Source: Exiguobacterium sp. RIT594 (lineage in GTDB: Bacteria > Bacillota > Bacilli > Exiguobacteriales > Exiguobacteriaceae). From it: a DNA stretch of 64,000 nt. The DNA lies in the NCBI RefSeq assembly GCF_003339585.1, contig NZ_QPKF01000001.1, positions 1,488,001 to 1,552,000 of the forward strand. Reading direction: 5' to 3'. This document shows positions 8,303-16,183 of this stretch, in pieces; the stretch's first letter is position 1, and every line of letters begins with the position of its first letter. Below the pieces are notes generated by a model. That model did no database searches, was not told the DNA's origin, and was given only the letters and a program-made list of their open reading frames with translations. The position numbers and the translations under genes were made by a program.

Positions 8303-10115
8303 GTTTCACCCGATCCCGTTCTTCCGCCCGCTTCGCAGGATTCCACCGGTCCATCGTTCCGACCAGGTATCCGGTAATCCGGCGAATCCGTTCAATCTCT
8401 GTTCCGCCGCACACCGGACAGGAGGTTTCGATCGTCTGCTCCGTCCGGCACGTCAGACAGCGGTCAATCGGATGATTGATCGACCCGTATCCGATACCGG
8501 CTTCTGCCATCAGGCGGACGATGTCTTCGATTGCTTTTGGATTTTCCGCGAGAGCCCCGTCCGTCTCGACATACGTGATATGTCCACCGTTACATAAGGC
8601 ATGAAATGGTGCTTCCAAACGAATTTTTTCACGGATGGTCACCGTCGTCTCGACCGGCAGATGAAATGAGTTCGTATAATACGGTTTATCGGTCACACGT
8701 TCCATTACACCAAACCGCTCGACATCCACGGTCGTGAATTTTCCGGATAGTCCTTCCGCCGGTGTCGCGAGCAGAGAAAAATTCAGTCCGGTTTTTTCCC
8801 CGTACTGATCGACGACTGTCCGCATCAGTCGGATCAAGGCTTGACCGATTTCGTGGGCGAGTTTCGATTCCCCGTGATGTTGCCCCGTCAGGACGATCAA
8901 TGCTTCTGCCAAACCGATGAACCCGACGGATAACGTCCCTTGCCGTAAGACCGGTTCGACCCGGTCTGATTCAGCCAGCATCTGTCCGTCCCGCCAGATA
9001 TGCCGATATAAAAAGGTAAACTCGTCTGCCGTCCGGTTGCCTTGGTAATGATAGCGTTCCAGTAATTGTTCGCAAATCACTGCCGTATAAGCGGAGACCG
9101 CTTCAAACATCCGATCGAGACTCTGCGTCATCAGGGCAAGGCGTACAAGATTCAGACTCGTAAATGACAGATTTCCCCGTCCGACGACAGAAGCTCGACC
9201 TTGCCGGTTCTCAAGCACACGTGTCCGGCACCCCATGTAGGCCACTTCTTCGTCCGGTGTACCAGTCGATTGGTTAAACGGCGCATCGAGAAAGGCAAAG
9301 TTCGGAAACAGACGTTTCCCCGTCACTTCCGTCGCCAGTTGAAACAAGTCATAGTTCGGGTCTTCCGACTGAAAATTGACTCCTGTTTTAACCTTAAAAA
9401 TTTGGATCGGAAAAATCGGCGTCTCCCCTTTTCCAAGTCCTGCCCGAGTGGCTTCAAGCAATGCCCGAATCACCAGCCGGCCGAACGTTGAGGTATCTGT
9501 TCCGTAATTGATGGAAATGAACGGCACTTGGCCGCCACCGCGTGAATGCATCGAATTCGTATTATGAATAAACGCTTCACATGCTTGATAGGTCAGCTCA
9601 TACGTTTCCGACATCGCATAGGCCCGCTTGCGTCGATTTGACCATTTCGGAACCAGTTCCCGGATTTTCTTCAGTTGCCGCTGAAAGGTTTTTTCGACAA
9701 ACGGGGCCAGATCAAAATCGAACATCGGGTAGGACTGCCCGCCGTGTTGCATATTTTGATTCGCCTGCATGATGATGGCAGCGAGTGCCAGGGCCGACCG
9801 GATATCCTGTGCCGGACGGATCGATCCGTGGGTCATCGTAAAACCGTCCGTTAACAATCGTCCGAGCGGCAGTTGAACACAGGTCGTCGTCCCGGTCACA
9901 TAATAGTCGGCATCGTGGACATAGATGATGTTTTCAGCAAGGGCCTGTTTCGCTTCTGTTGATAACAACATGTCCTGCATCATCTGTTTTGCCGCGACAC
10001 CGGCAAGGCGGTTCAGCTTGCCGAGCGGCGATTTCCCATCGACATTCGCATTTTCCTGCATCTCATCCGTTGACGGATCCTGAACGATTTGTTTGTATAA
10101 CGTCTGTATGTCCAT
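8277..10115 (-). CDS. nrdD: Anaerobic ribonucleoside-triphosphate reductase, short form
   Basis: This class III reductase makes deoxynucleotides without oxygen. Catalytic cysteines appear in TTTCVQLPL (about residue 79) and at the finger loop YMGCRTRVL. The C-terminal zinc-binding pairs CLTC/CPVC and the radical-glycine motif RITGYLVGTMDRWNPAK are present. At ~612 residues it is about 100 shorter than E. coli NrdD, and the N-terminal ATP-cone is missing, as in the phage T4 enzyme. The second ATG (10113-10115) is preferred because AGGGAG lies 8 bases upstream; the first ATG, at 10119-10121, is too close. Confidence 0.95.
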   Translation of the reverse strand: MDIQTLYKQIVQDPSTDEMQENANVDGKSPLGKLNRLAGVAAKQMMQDMLLSTEAKQALAENIIYVHDADYYVTGTTTCVQLPLGRLLTDGFTMTHGSIRPAQDIRSALALAAIIMQANQNMQHGGQSYPMFDFDLAPFVEKTFQRQLKKIRELVPKWSNRRKRAYAMSETYELTYQACEAFIHNTNSMHSRGGGQVPFISINYGTDTSTFGRLVIRALLEATRAGLGKGETPIFPIQIFKVKTGVNFQSEDPNYDLFQLATEVTGKRLFPNFAFLDAPFNQSTGTPDEEVAYMGCRTRVLENRQGRASVVGRGNLSFTSLNLVRLALMTQSLDRMFEAVSAYTAVICEQLLERYHYQGNRTADEFTFLYRHIWRDGQMLAESDRVEPVLRQGTLSVGFIGLAEALIVLTGQHHGESKLAHEIGQALIRLMRTVVDQYGEKTGLNFSLLATPAEGLSGKFTTVDVERFGVMERVTDKPYYTNSFHLPVETTVTIREKIRLEAPFHALCNGGHITYVETDGALAENPKAIEDIVRLMAEAGIGYGSINHPIDRCLTCRTEQTIETSCPVCGGTEIERIRRITGYLVGTMDRWNPAKRAEERDRVKHATAPHSR

Positions 10116-10157
10116 CTTCATCTCTCCCTAAATCATGTGGTTTCTATCTGTATCCCC

Positions 10158-10187
10158 ACTATAGCGAGAGCTTTCCAAGACCGACAA
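10158..10187 (-). promoter_or_regulatory. Promoter of nrdD-nrdG
   Basis: On the minus strand TTGTCG (10182-10187), an 18-bp spacer and TATAGT (10158-10163) lie ~43 bases before the start. I could not find a convincing pair of NrdR boxes here; only one partial CACTATAG-like stretch is present. Confidence 0.65.
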
Positions 10188-10328
10188 TCCCTGCATATCT
10201 GAAACGATTTGCAAGGAAAACAGCCGTTTCGTCACCAAATGTTTTCAGAAAATCGCATGGAATTTGCTCTCATCCACTTTTCTTCTATCCTCCCCCGGTA
10301 TGAGAAACCTCACTGCTCACGAAAAAAC

Positions 10329-10376
10329 AGGACAGGATATGCGGATGATCCTTTTCCGCACTTCCTGCCCTGTCCT
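10329..10376 (-). terminator. Terminator after the orphan sensor kinase
   Basis: The outer stem AGGACAGG/CCTGTCCT and the inner stem GCGGA/TCCGC form a two-part hairpin, followed on the minus strand by TTTTTT. Confidence 0.9.
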
Positions 10377-10383
10377 ATTTGAT

Positions 10384-12423
10384 TTAATCCATTTCAATCA
10401 ATGTATCGGAGACACTTGGTAACAAGACCTTAAACACGGTACCTTCCCCTAAAATGGATTCGACATCAATATTGCCGTCATGTGCCCGGACAATTTCTTT
10501 ACAGATCGAGAGACCTAAGCCCGTTCCGCCGATTTTACGGCTGTCGGAATTGTCGACCCGGTAAAACTTGCTGAACAGATGCGGCATCGCACTGCTTGGG
10601 ATCCCTAATCCAAAGTCACGGACACTTAACTCAATCTGATTGTGGTGATGCGTCAGCGAGATGACGACAGCGCCGCCGTCCGGTGAATATTTGATTGCAT
10701 TGTGAAGTAAATTACCGAGCAGTTGTTTCATGCTGTTTTTATCCGCATGAATCAAAAATTCATGGTTCTCATCGACATCCAGCTGCAGACGATGTTGTTC
10801 GGTTGACGCCTGATAAAAACGTGTCTGTTCCCGGACCGTATCAATCAGATCAAACACTTCTTTATCGTAGGACTGTTTCCCGGACTCCATCCGTTGAACA
10901 TTTAAGAAATCGCTGACAAGATCCGTCAATCGTTTCGATTCATCATGAATCGTCTGCAGATAACGTTTGTTCCGTTCCGGATCCAACTTCCGTTTCAGCA
11001 TCAGTTCCGTGAACCCGTAAATGGAAGAGAGTGGTGTCCGCAGTTCGTGTGAGACGGTCGAGACAAGTTCCGACTTCATCCGGTCAACTTCCGTTTCCGC
11101 CGTCACGTCCCGGAACACAAGAATCGTTCCTTTCGCTTGTTCACTGAGCATGATTTCTTCCGCGTAGACTTGAATGAAGTATTCCCCTTGATCAATCGAT
11201 AATGAAAACATCCCTTCCGGAATCTGACCGGATAAGACTTCTTCAAAATACGCTTCAAATGCCTCTTTTTGATCGACCTGCTCAAACATCGTTTCCGGCC
11301 GTACTTCGAGGAATGTCATCGAATCGTTGTCTTCTTCGATTTGTAACGATTCGAAGATATCAAATAACGCCTGATTCCCAAGAATCGTTTTTTCATCATG
11401 TTTGATATAGAGGATAGCTTCCCGGACTGAATTCAGCAGTTGGGCTGTCTCTTTTCGTTCGTATTCCATTTGTTCATACAGTGACATCCGCATCAAGGAA
11501 ATCGCAATCTGTTTCGAAAACGATTCCAGTTCATTCAATTCTTTTGTGTTGAAGGATTGATCGAACCGTGCCAGATAGAGGCAGGCAATCAGTTCATCTT
11601 TCGCCTGATCCATGACGGGGATGACGGCTTCATAAATGTAGTACGGAAAACCAATCAAACTGTCATTGGCGACCTTTTTCGAAGAATTGGCACGTTCTTT
11701 CGAAATCATGACCCGTTTGAGCAGTAACGATTCGGTTTTCAGGCTCTCCTGCTGTTCTTCCGTCATTTCTTTTGGAACGACCGATGAGATCTCATTGTTT
11801 TTAATCAATAACAGGGCTCCAAACTCGGTTTTCGTCAAACGGACAATCGTACTGATGACCGATGAATAATCAAACAAACTTTCCTTCGAAGCAAGTGTTT
11901 CAATCAGTTCATTGCGGTCCTGCAGATGCAGTTCGTTCGAACGTGTGACTTCGAGTGCCTGTTCCAGTTCTGTTTGTTTACTTTTAAGGGCTTCTTGATT
12001 CTGTTCCATCAACTGATTTTTTCGTGACAGCTCCGTGTGTTGCGAGGAGATTGAACGGGCCATCCGATAAAAGGATTCCGTCAGCTGACCGACTTCGTTC
12101 TCCACCAGGACATCGTGTTCGAGCGAAATTGATTTTCCTTCCGCGAGTCGCTGACTTTTGATATTCAGTTCATGTAACTGCATCGTCAGCCGGCCAATCA
12201 ACGGTCGGACGATGAATAATAAGCATAAAAGAAAAATCAATAAGTTCAAAAACCAGAACCACTGGGTTTGTTGCAGTTGAGCAAGTACTTGTTCCTTCGT
12301 CTGACCAGCCGAATTGTCGATATAAAGATAACTGGCGACAGATGTGAGTACACTCCAGACAAACACGCTGTAAAATACCGCCATCAGCTGTCTCCCTAGT
12401 TTTTCAGTCATCCATTGTTTCAT
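10384..12423 (-). CDS. Membrane sensor histidine kinase with HAMP, GAF-like and PAS domains (orphan)
   Basis: A 679-residue kinase. Two transmembrane helices (about residues 13-34 and 56-73) flank a very short outside loop, so sensing is probably intramembrane or cytoplasmic. A HAMP region, a coiled coil, a GAF-like segment (ETLASKESLFDYSSVISTIV) and a PAS-like segment (LLNSVREAILYIKHDE) follow. The phospho-acceptor box is VSTVSHELRTPLSSIYGF (His near 458). The ATPase boxes are NLLHNAIKYSPDGG, DFGLGI and GTGLGLSICKEI. No response regulator is adjacent, so its partner is encoded elsewhere. The ATG follows TAGGAGGCTTTAGCAAT. Confidence 0.93.
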   Translation of the reverse strand: MKQWMTEKLGRQLMAVFYSVFVWSVLTSVASYLYIDNSAGQTKEQVLAQLQQTQWFWFLNLLIFLLCLLFIVRPLIGRLTMQLHELNIKSQRLAEGKSISLEHDVLVENEVGQLTESFYRMARSISSQHTELSRKNQLMEQNQEALKSKQTELEQALEVTRSNELHLQDRNELIETLASKESLFDYSSVISTIVRLTKTEFGALLLIKNNEISSVVPKEMTEEQQESLKTESLLLKRVMISKERANSSKKVANDSLIGFPYYIYEAVIPVMDQAKDELIACLYLARFDQSFNTKELNELESFSKQIAISLMRMSLYEQMEYERKETAQLLNSVREAILYIKHDEKTILGNQALFDIFESLQIEEDNDSMTFLEVRPETMFEQVDQKEAFEAYFEEVLSGQIPEGMFSLSIDQGEYFIQVYAEEIMLSEQAKGTILVFRDVTAETEVDRMKSELVSTVSHELRTPLSSIYGFTELMLKRKLDPERNKRYLQTIHDESKRLTDLVSDFLNVQRMESGKQSYDKEVFDLIDTVREQTRFYQASTEQHRLQLDVDENHEFLIHADKNSMKQLLGNLLHNAIKYSPDGGAVVISLTHHHNQIELSVRDFGLGIPSSAMPHLFSKFYRVDNSDSRKIGGTGLGLSICKEIVRAHDGNIDVESILGEGTVFKVLLPSVSDTLIEMD

Positions 12424-12457
12424 ATTGCTAAAGCCTCCTACTAAAACTATAAAAATA

Positions 12458-12496
12458 AAAGTGTGATACGAGACTTTCGTTTCGCATCACACCTTT
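12458..12496 (-). terminator. Terminator overlapping the stop codon of the tmrB-like gene
   Basis: AAAGTGTGATACGA pairs with TCGCATCACACCTTT with two mismatches. The TGA stop (12487-12489) lies inside the stem, and a T-rich run follows on the minus strand. Confidence 0.85.
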
Positions 12497-13062
12497 ATTT
12501 CCCTCAATCCTGCCGTTTCAATCCTGTCTCTTACGCTCCGTGGCGGCAATAACCGGAGATTGCAGACTAATCCGATGGCATCAACGATTTGCTGTTTCGA
12601 CATCCCGTCCGTCTGAAGATGATGCGAGAAGAGCGGGTGGGAAAGCTCACGCAACCGGTCCTCGGCTTGTTTCCCGCCCCAGGACTGTCCGCGTTCAAAC
12701 CGGCTTCGCAGCCGGCGTCTGACGGCTTTCGGACTCGCCATCAATGCTACATGGTGAACACGGTGGCCGTTTTTTCTTAACGTCCCGATGATTTCTTCAA
12801 AATACGTACTATTTGTTAACGTCATCGGGACGATGATGACGGCAGAACCTTGATCCAGTTGTTCGAGCATCAACAAATTAAACCGGCGCCAAAGCGGCTC
12901 ATCCTGAAAATCATCAGCCTGGTTCTCTTGCGGAAGCTGTTGGCGTAACAGTTGACCTGTCAACTCAGGATCAAATAAATATGAGCCTTTGATTCGTTGC
13001 TGTAATCCTCGGGCAGCCGTCGTTTTACCGACGCCGAATGTACCATTGATCCAAATAATCAT
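12487..13062 (-). CDS. tmrB: TmrB-like P-loop ATP-binding protein (tunicamycin-resistance family)
   Basis: A 191-residue P-loop protein resembling B. subtilis TmrB along its length. It has MIIWINGTFGVGKTT (Walker A), YLFDPE, DDFQDEPLWRRFN, VIIVPMTL and the HHVALMAS...RRRLRSR region. In B. subtilis TmrB is an ATP-binding membrane-associated protein that confers tunicamycin resistance, possibly by binding the drug; whether that applies here is inferred. The sequence also fits the wider zeta-toxin/chloramphenicol-phosphotransferase-like kinase fold, so a small-molecule kinase is an alternative. It is 44 bases downstream of lrgB without a terminator between. Confidence 0.8.
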   Translation of the reverse strand: MIIWINGTFGVGKTTAARGLQQRIKGSYLFDPELTGQLLRQQLPQENQADDFQDEPLWRRFNLLMLEQLDQGSAVIIVPMTLTNSTYFEEIIGTLRKNGHRVHHVALMASPKAVRRRLRSRFERGQSWGGKQAEDRLRELSHPLFSHHLQTDGMSKQQIVDAIGLVCNLRLLPPRSVRDRIETAGLREIKV

Positions 13063-13106
13063 TGTCCGGATATACCACCTTTATCTTTCCCTGGCAGGAG
13101 TTTCCT

Positions 13107-13787
13107 TTAATATACAATTTGAATGATCCACGGTGCAAGGACACTGGCGAGAATTGCCGTTAAAATCATCGTCAGTAAACCAACTGCCCCTTCCCGCTGA
13201 TCGAGACTCATTGATTTCGTCGCTCCCATGACATGGGCAATCGATGCCAGTCCGACACCGCGTCCGACAAAATGATGGATCTGCAGACCGGTCATCAGGC
13301 GCGGACCGACAATCGAACCGACAAGCCCGGTCACAAGAACAAACGTCGCGGTTAAGGCCAGCGTGCCGCCGGATCGTTCCGAAATCGCCAAAGCAACAGG
13401 CAATGTCACCGACTTTGGTAACAAAGCAAGATTGGTCGTCCGGCCAAGATGCAATAACAGACCAAGCAGTAAGTCGGATGTCAGGGCAATGATGGTTCCA
13501 ATCCCGACACCAAGTGCGATTTCCGGTAAAAACTTCCGGACATGATGCCGGACCTGATACAACGGAATCGCAAATGCTGTAATGGCCGGTCCGAGCATCC
13601 GTGATAAATACTGTCCGCCTGACATGTATACAGCGTGCGTCGTACCGCTGAGCAATAAGATGACAATCACGGCCGCCGTCACGGTCAAAATCGGCAGCGT
13701 CCAGACAAACGGAAACGCCCGGTACAACCAAAACGCGCCGCCAAACAGCAAAGTCGTCAACACCAGCCAAAATAGTCCTTCACTCAT
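13107..13787 (-). CDS. lrgB: LrgB/CidB-family membrane protein
   Basis: A polytopic membrane protein of ~226 residues. Family members partner LrgA/CidA in modulating murein hydrolase activity and cell lysis, or in metabolite (pyruvate) transport. The conserved C-terminal stretch HFVGRGVGLASIAHVMGATK is visible. The ATG at 13785-13787 is preferred because GAGGGGG lies 9 bases upstream; another ATG sits six bases earlier. The start overlaps the lrgA stop, so the pair is translationally coupled. Confidence 0.92.
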   Translation of the reverse strand: MSEGLFWLVLTTLLFGGAFWLYRAFPFVWTLPILTVTAAVIVILLLSGTTHAVYMSGGQYLSRMLGPAITAFAIPLYQVRHHVRKFLPEIALGVGIGTIIALTSDLLLGLLLHLGRTTNLALLPKSVTLPVALAISERSGGTLALTATFVLVTGLVGSIVGPRLMTGLQIHHFVGRGVGLASIAHVMGATKSMSLDQREGAVGLLTMILTAILASVLAPWIIQIVY

Positions 13788-14169
13788 GGGCATCGACCCC
13801 CTCTTTGCGTCGGGCCAATCGATCGACGAGAAAAGCGGATCCGGTTAATGTCAACAGACTGCTGATGATCAGGATGATCAGGACCTGAAGGCCGGATTGA
13901 CGCATGAAAACCGTGTAATCCATGATACCGGATAAGGCCGGTACAAAAAACAGCGGCATGACGAGCAGCAGGACCCGTCCACCGTGCTCGACATAGCTGA
14001 TTTTGAGCAGACGGCTTTTTAATGCCAGATACAATAAAATCAAGCCGATGATATTTCCGGGTAACGGCAACTGCAGTCCTGTACTCACAACATCCCCGAT
14101 CATCGCGAAACAGGAAATGAGGACAATCTGCAATAGGATTGTCACACCTAACAATAATTTTGAACGCAT
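13780..14169 (-). CDS. lrgA: LrgA/CidA-family holin-like protein
   Basis: A 129-residue protein with four hydrophobic helices (LLLGVTILLQIVLISCF, GNIIGLILLYLAL, RVLLLVMPLFFVP, LQVLIILIISSLLTL). This is the CidA/LrgA holin-like architecture. The ATG at 14167-14169 follows AAGGGGAAATCATT, favouring it over an ATG 63 bases upstream. It forms an operon with lrgB. No LytSR/CidR-type regulator lies nearby, so whether this pair acts as Cid or Lrg cannot be told. Confidence 0.9.
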   Translation of the reverse strand: MRSKLLLGVTILLQIVLISCFAMIGDVVSTGLQLPLPGNIIGLILLYLALKSRLLKISYVEHGGRVLLLVMPLFFVPALSGIMDYTVFMRQSGLQVLIILIISSLLTLTGSAFLVDRLARRKEGVDAHE

Positions 14170-14308
14170 AATGATTTCCCCTTGTTTAACGTATTCGGAC
14201 CCTATTATCCGCCTCAGTTTGTGAACAATCAATGAAATGAGCTGGATTTGTTGAAGTAACCGTTCTCACAGCAATTCCCTGCTTTTACTGTCCTAGCACA
14301 AAAAAAGA

Positions 14309-14338
14309 AGAGCCACCTGTCGTAAGACAGATGCCTCT
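14309..14338 (-). terminator. Terminator after mutL
   Basis: AGAGCCACCTGTC pairs with GACAGATGCCTCT (one mismatch and one wobble) around a 4-base loop, followed on the minus strand by a long T-run. Confidence 0.88.
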
Positions 14339-14345
14339 CCTTTCG

Positions 14346-16169
14346 TCACATAATCCGTTTAAACAGTTTTTCGAGTTCATACGTCGTCCATTCGATGATG
14401 ACCGGTCGACCGTGCGGACAGGTGAACGGCATCTCGGTTTTAGCGAGGTCGACGATCAACTGCCGCATCATATCATGATTCAGCGGATGATTGGCTTTAA
14501 TCGATTTTTTACACGCCATCATGATCGCCGCGTCTTCCCGGTACGTCTCAAGATCGACCTTCCGTTTCATCAAGGCTTCATCCATCAGTTCCTGAATCGT
14601 CTCTTCCTGCCGGTGCGACGGGAACCAGGTCGGGACTTCCCGGACGATGAAGCTTTGTGGACCAAAAGCTTCGAGTTCGATCCCGACATCACGGAGGAGC
14701 GGCAAAACTTCCTCCATCCGCCGCATATCGTCACTCGCAATCTCAAAGGTATACGGCAACAACAACTGTTGCTTCTGCTCGAGCGGACGACCGAACATGA
14801 TCTTATAGGTCTCATATTTAATCCGTTCCTGCGCGGCATGCTGATCAATCAGATACATCCCGTCCGCTCCCGAACAGACGATATAAGACGAATGGAGCTG
14901 TCCGATGACATCGAGATGCGGAAACTTCGGACCGGTCGCGACCGGCTGATCCACTTGTTCCGGGACTGGTTCATGCGGCACTTCGATTAATTGGTCCGGT
15001 TTTTGAATCCCGCTGCCTGACGGGACAGGCTCGTCCCCGGCTTCGGTCCGTTTCGGAATCGGATAATTCCAGACAGACCGGGAAGACAATTCCTCGACCG
15101 GCTCCGCCACATAGGAAAATTCTAATTTTCCCTGCGCACTCGGATCTTTTTTAGGTTTCGGCGGTGTCACTTTCGGAATCAGCGTCTGCCGGCTGAGCGT
15201 CAAGCGGATTGTCTCCTGAATCAATTGACAGAGTTCCGCTTCCTTTGACAGACGGACTTCCCGTTTCGCCGGGTGGACGTTGACATCAATCAACAATGGA
15301 TCCATCGTCACTTCGATGACAGCAATCGGAAAACGACCAATCGGCAACAACGTGTGATAGCCGTTTAAAACGGCTTGCGTCAAGGCAAAGTTTTTGACCG
15401 AACGTCCGTTTAAGATCAAGGTGATGTAATTTTTCGATGCGCGGGTCACTTCCGGCTTCACGAGATGACACGTCAACTGATAATCAGCCGTCGTACCGGT
15501 TGCGACAAGTGTTCCCTGAATCGTCTGATGCCCGTAGACACTGGCAAGTGCCTGCCGGACGTCACCCGAACCATTGGTCTGAATCAAGACTTTTCCTTCG
15601 TGAACCGCATACAGTTTGACTTCCGGATGGGCAAAAGCGAACCGGTTCAAAATGTCCGTGATGGCGGCCAGTTCCGTATGTGTCGTCTTCAAATACTTCA
15701 GCCGGGCCGGTGTATTAAAGAACAGTTGCTCGACCGTCAGCTCCGTCCCCCGGTTCATGGCGATCACCGACCGATTCGTCAGCCGTCCGCAGTCAAGTGT
15801 CAGCTGGATCCCTTCCTGCTCTTCCCGTTTCGTCTTTAAGGTGACTTTACTGACAGATGCAATCGACGCCAAGGCTTCGCCGCGGAATCCAAGCGTCTTG
15901 ATGCGGAATAAATCGTGTTCATCCTTGATTTTGCTTGTCGCGTGCCGGACAAACGCCAGTTCAGCGTCTTCCGGGTAAAAACCGTGTCCGTTGTCGCGGA
16001 TCGTCATCCGCTTCATTCCCGCTTCTTCCAGTTCGACATCGATTTGTGTCGCCCCCGCATCGAGCGCATTTTCAACCAGTTCCTTGACGACGGAGGCAGG
16101 GCGTTCGACGACCTCACCTGCCGCAATCCGGTTCGCAAGCGAATCGGATAGTTCCCGAATGATTCCCAT
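14346..16169 (-). CDS. mutL: DNA mismatch repair endonuclease MutL
   Basis: A 607-residue GHKL ATPase that couples MutS mismatch recognition to strand incision. The N-terminal ATPase motifs LANRIAAGEVVERPASVV, ENALDAGA and DNGHGF are visible. The C-terminal domain carries the endonuclease metal site DQHAAQERIKYE (DQHA-x2-E-x4-E), ACKKSIKANHPLN and CPHGRPVII. It is therefore an incising MutL, consistent with a MutH-less organism. AGGAGGACGTCAGGC precedes the ATG, which lies 14 bases after mutS. Confidence 0.98.
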   Translation of the reverse strand: MGIIRELSDSLANRIAAGEVVERPASVVKELVENALDAGATQIDVELEEAGMKRMTIRDNGHGFYPEDAELAFVRHATSKIKDEHDLFRIKTLGFRGEALASIASVSKVTLKTKREEQEGIQLTLDCGRLTNRSVIAMNRGTELTVEQLFFNTPARLKYLKTTHTELAAITDILNRFAFAHPEVKLYAVHEGKVLIQTNGSGDVRQALASVYGHQTIQGTLVATGTTADYQLTCHLVKPEVTRASKNYITLILNGRSVKNFALTQAVLNGYHTLLPIGRFPIAVIEVTMDPLLIDVNVHPAKREVRLSKEAELCQLIQETIRLTLSRQTLIPKVTPPKPKKDPSAQGKLEFSYVAEPVEELSSRSVWNYPIPKRTEAGDEPVPSGSGIQKPDQLIEVPHEPVPEQVDQPVATGPKFPHLDVIGQLHSSYIVCSGADGMYLIDQHAAQERIKYETYKIMFGRPLEQKQQLLLPYTFEIASDDMRRMEEVLPLLRDVGIELEAFGPQSFIVREVPTWFPSHRQEETIQELMDEALMKRKVDLETYREDAAIMMACKKSIKANHPLNHDMMRQLIVDLAKTEMPFTCPHGRPVIIEWTTYELEKLFKRIM

Positions 16170-16183
16170 GCCTGACGTCCTCC

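Noticed and set aside
10122-10330. NrdR or Rex operator upstream of nrdD
   Set aside because: Only one partial NrdR-like stretch and a widely spaced GAAACG/CGTTTC repeat are present; neither reaches a convincing match.
13081-13770. 229-codon minus-strand frame overlapping lrgB
   Set aside because: It is another frame of lrgB. It is rich in Cys, Arg and Asp and lacks homology features, whereas the lrgB frame is a clear membrane protein.
14331-14990. 219-codon plus-strand frame opposite mutL
   Set aside because: It is antisense to the conserved MutL C-terminal domain, whose motifs are intact.
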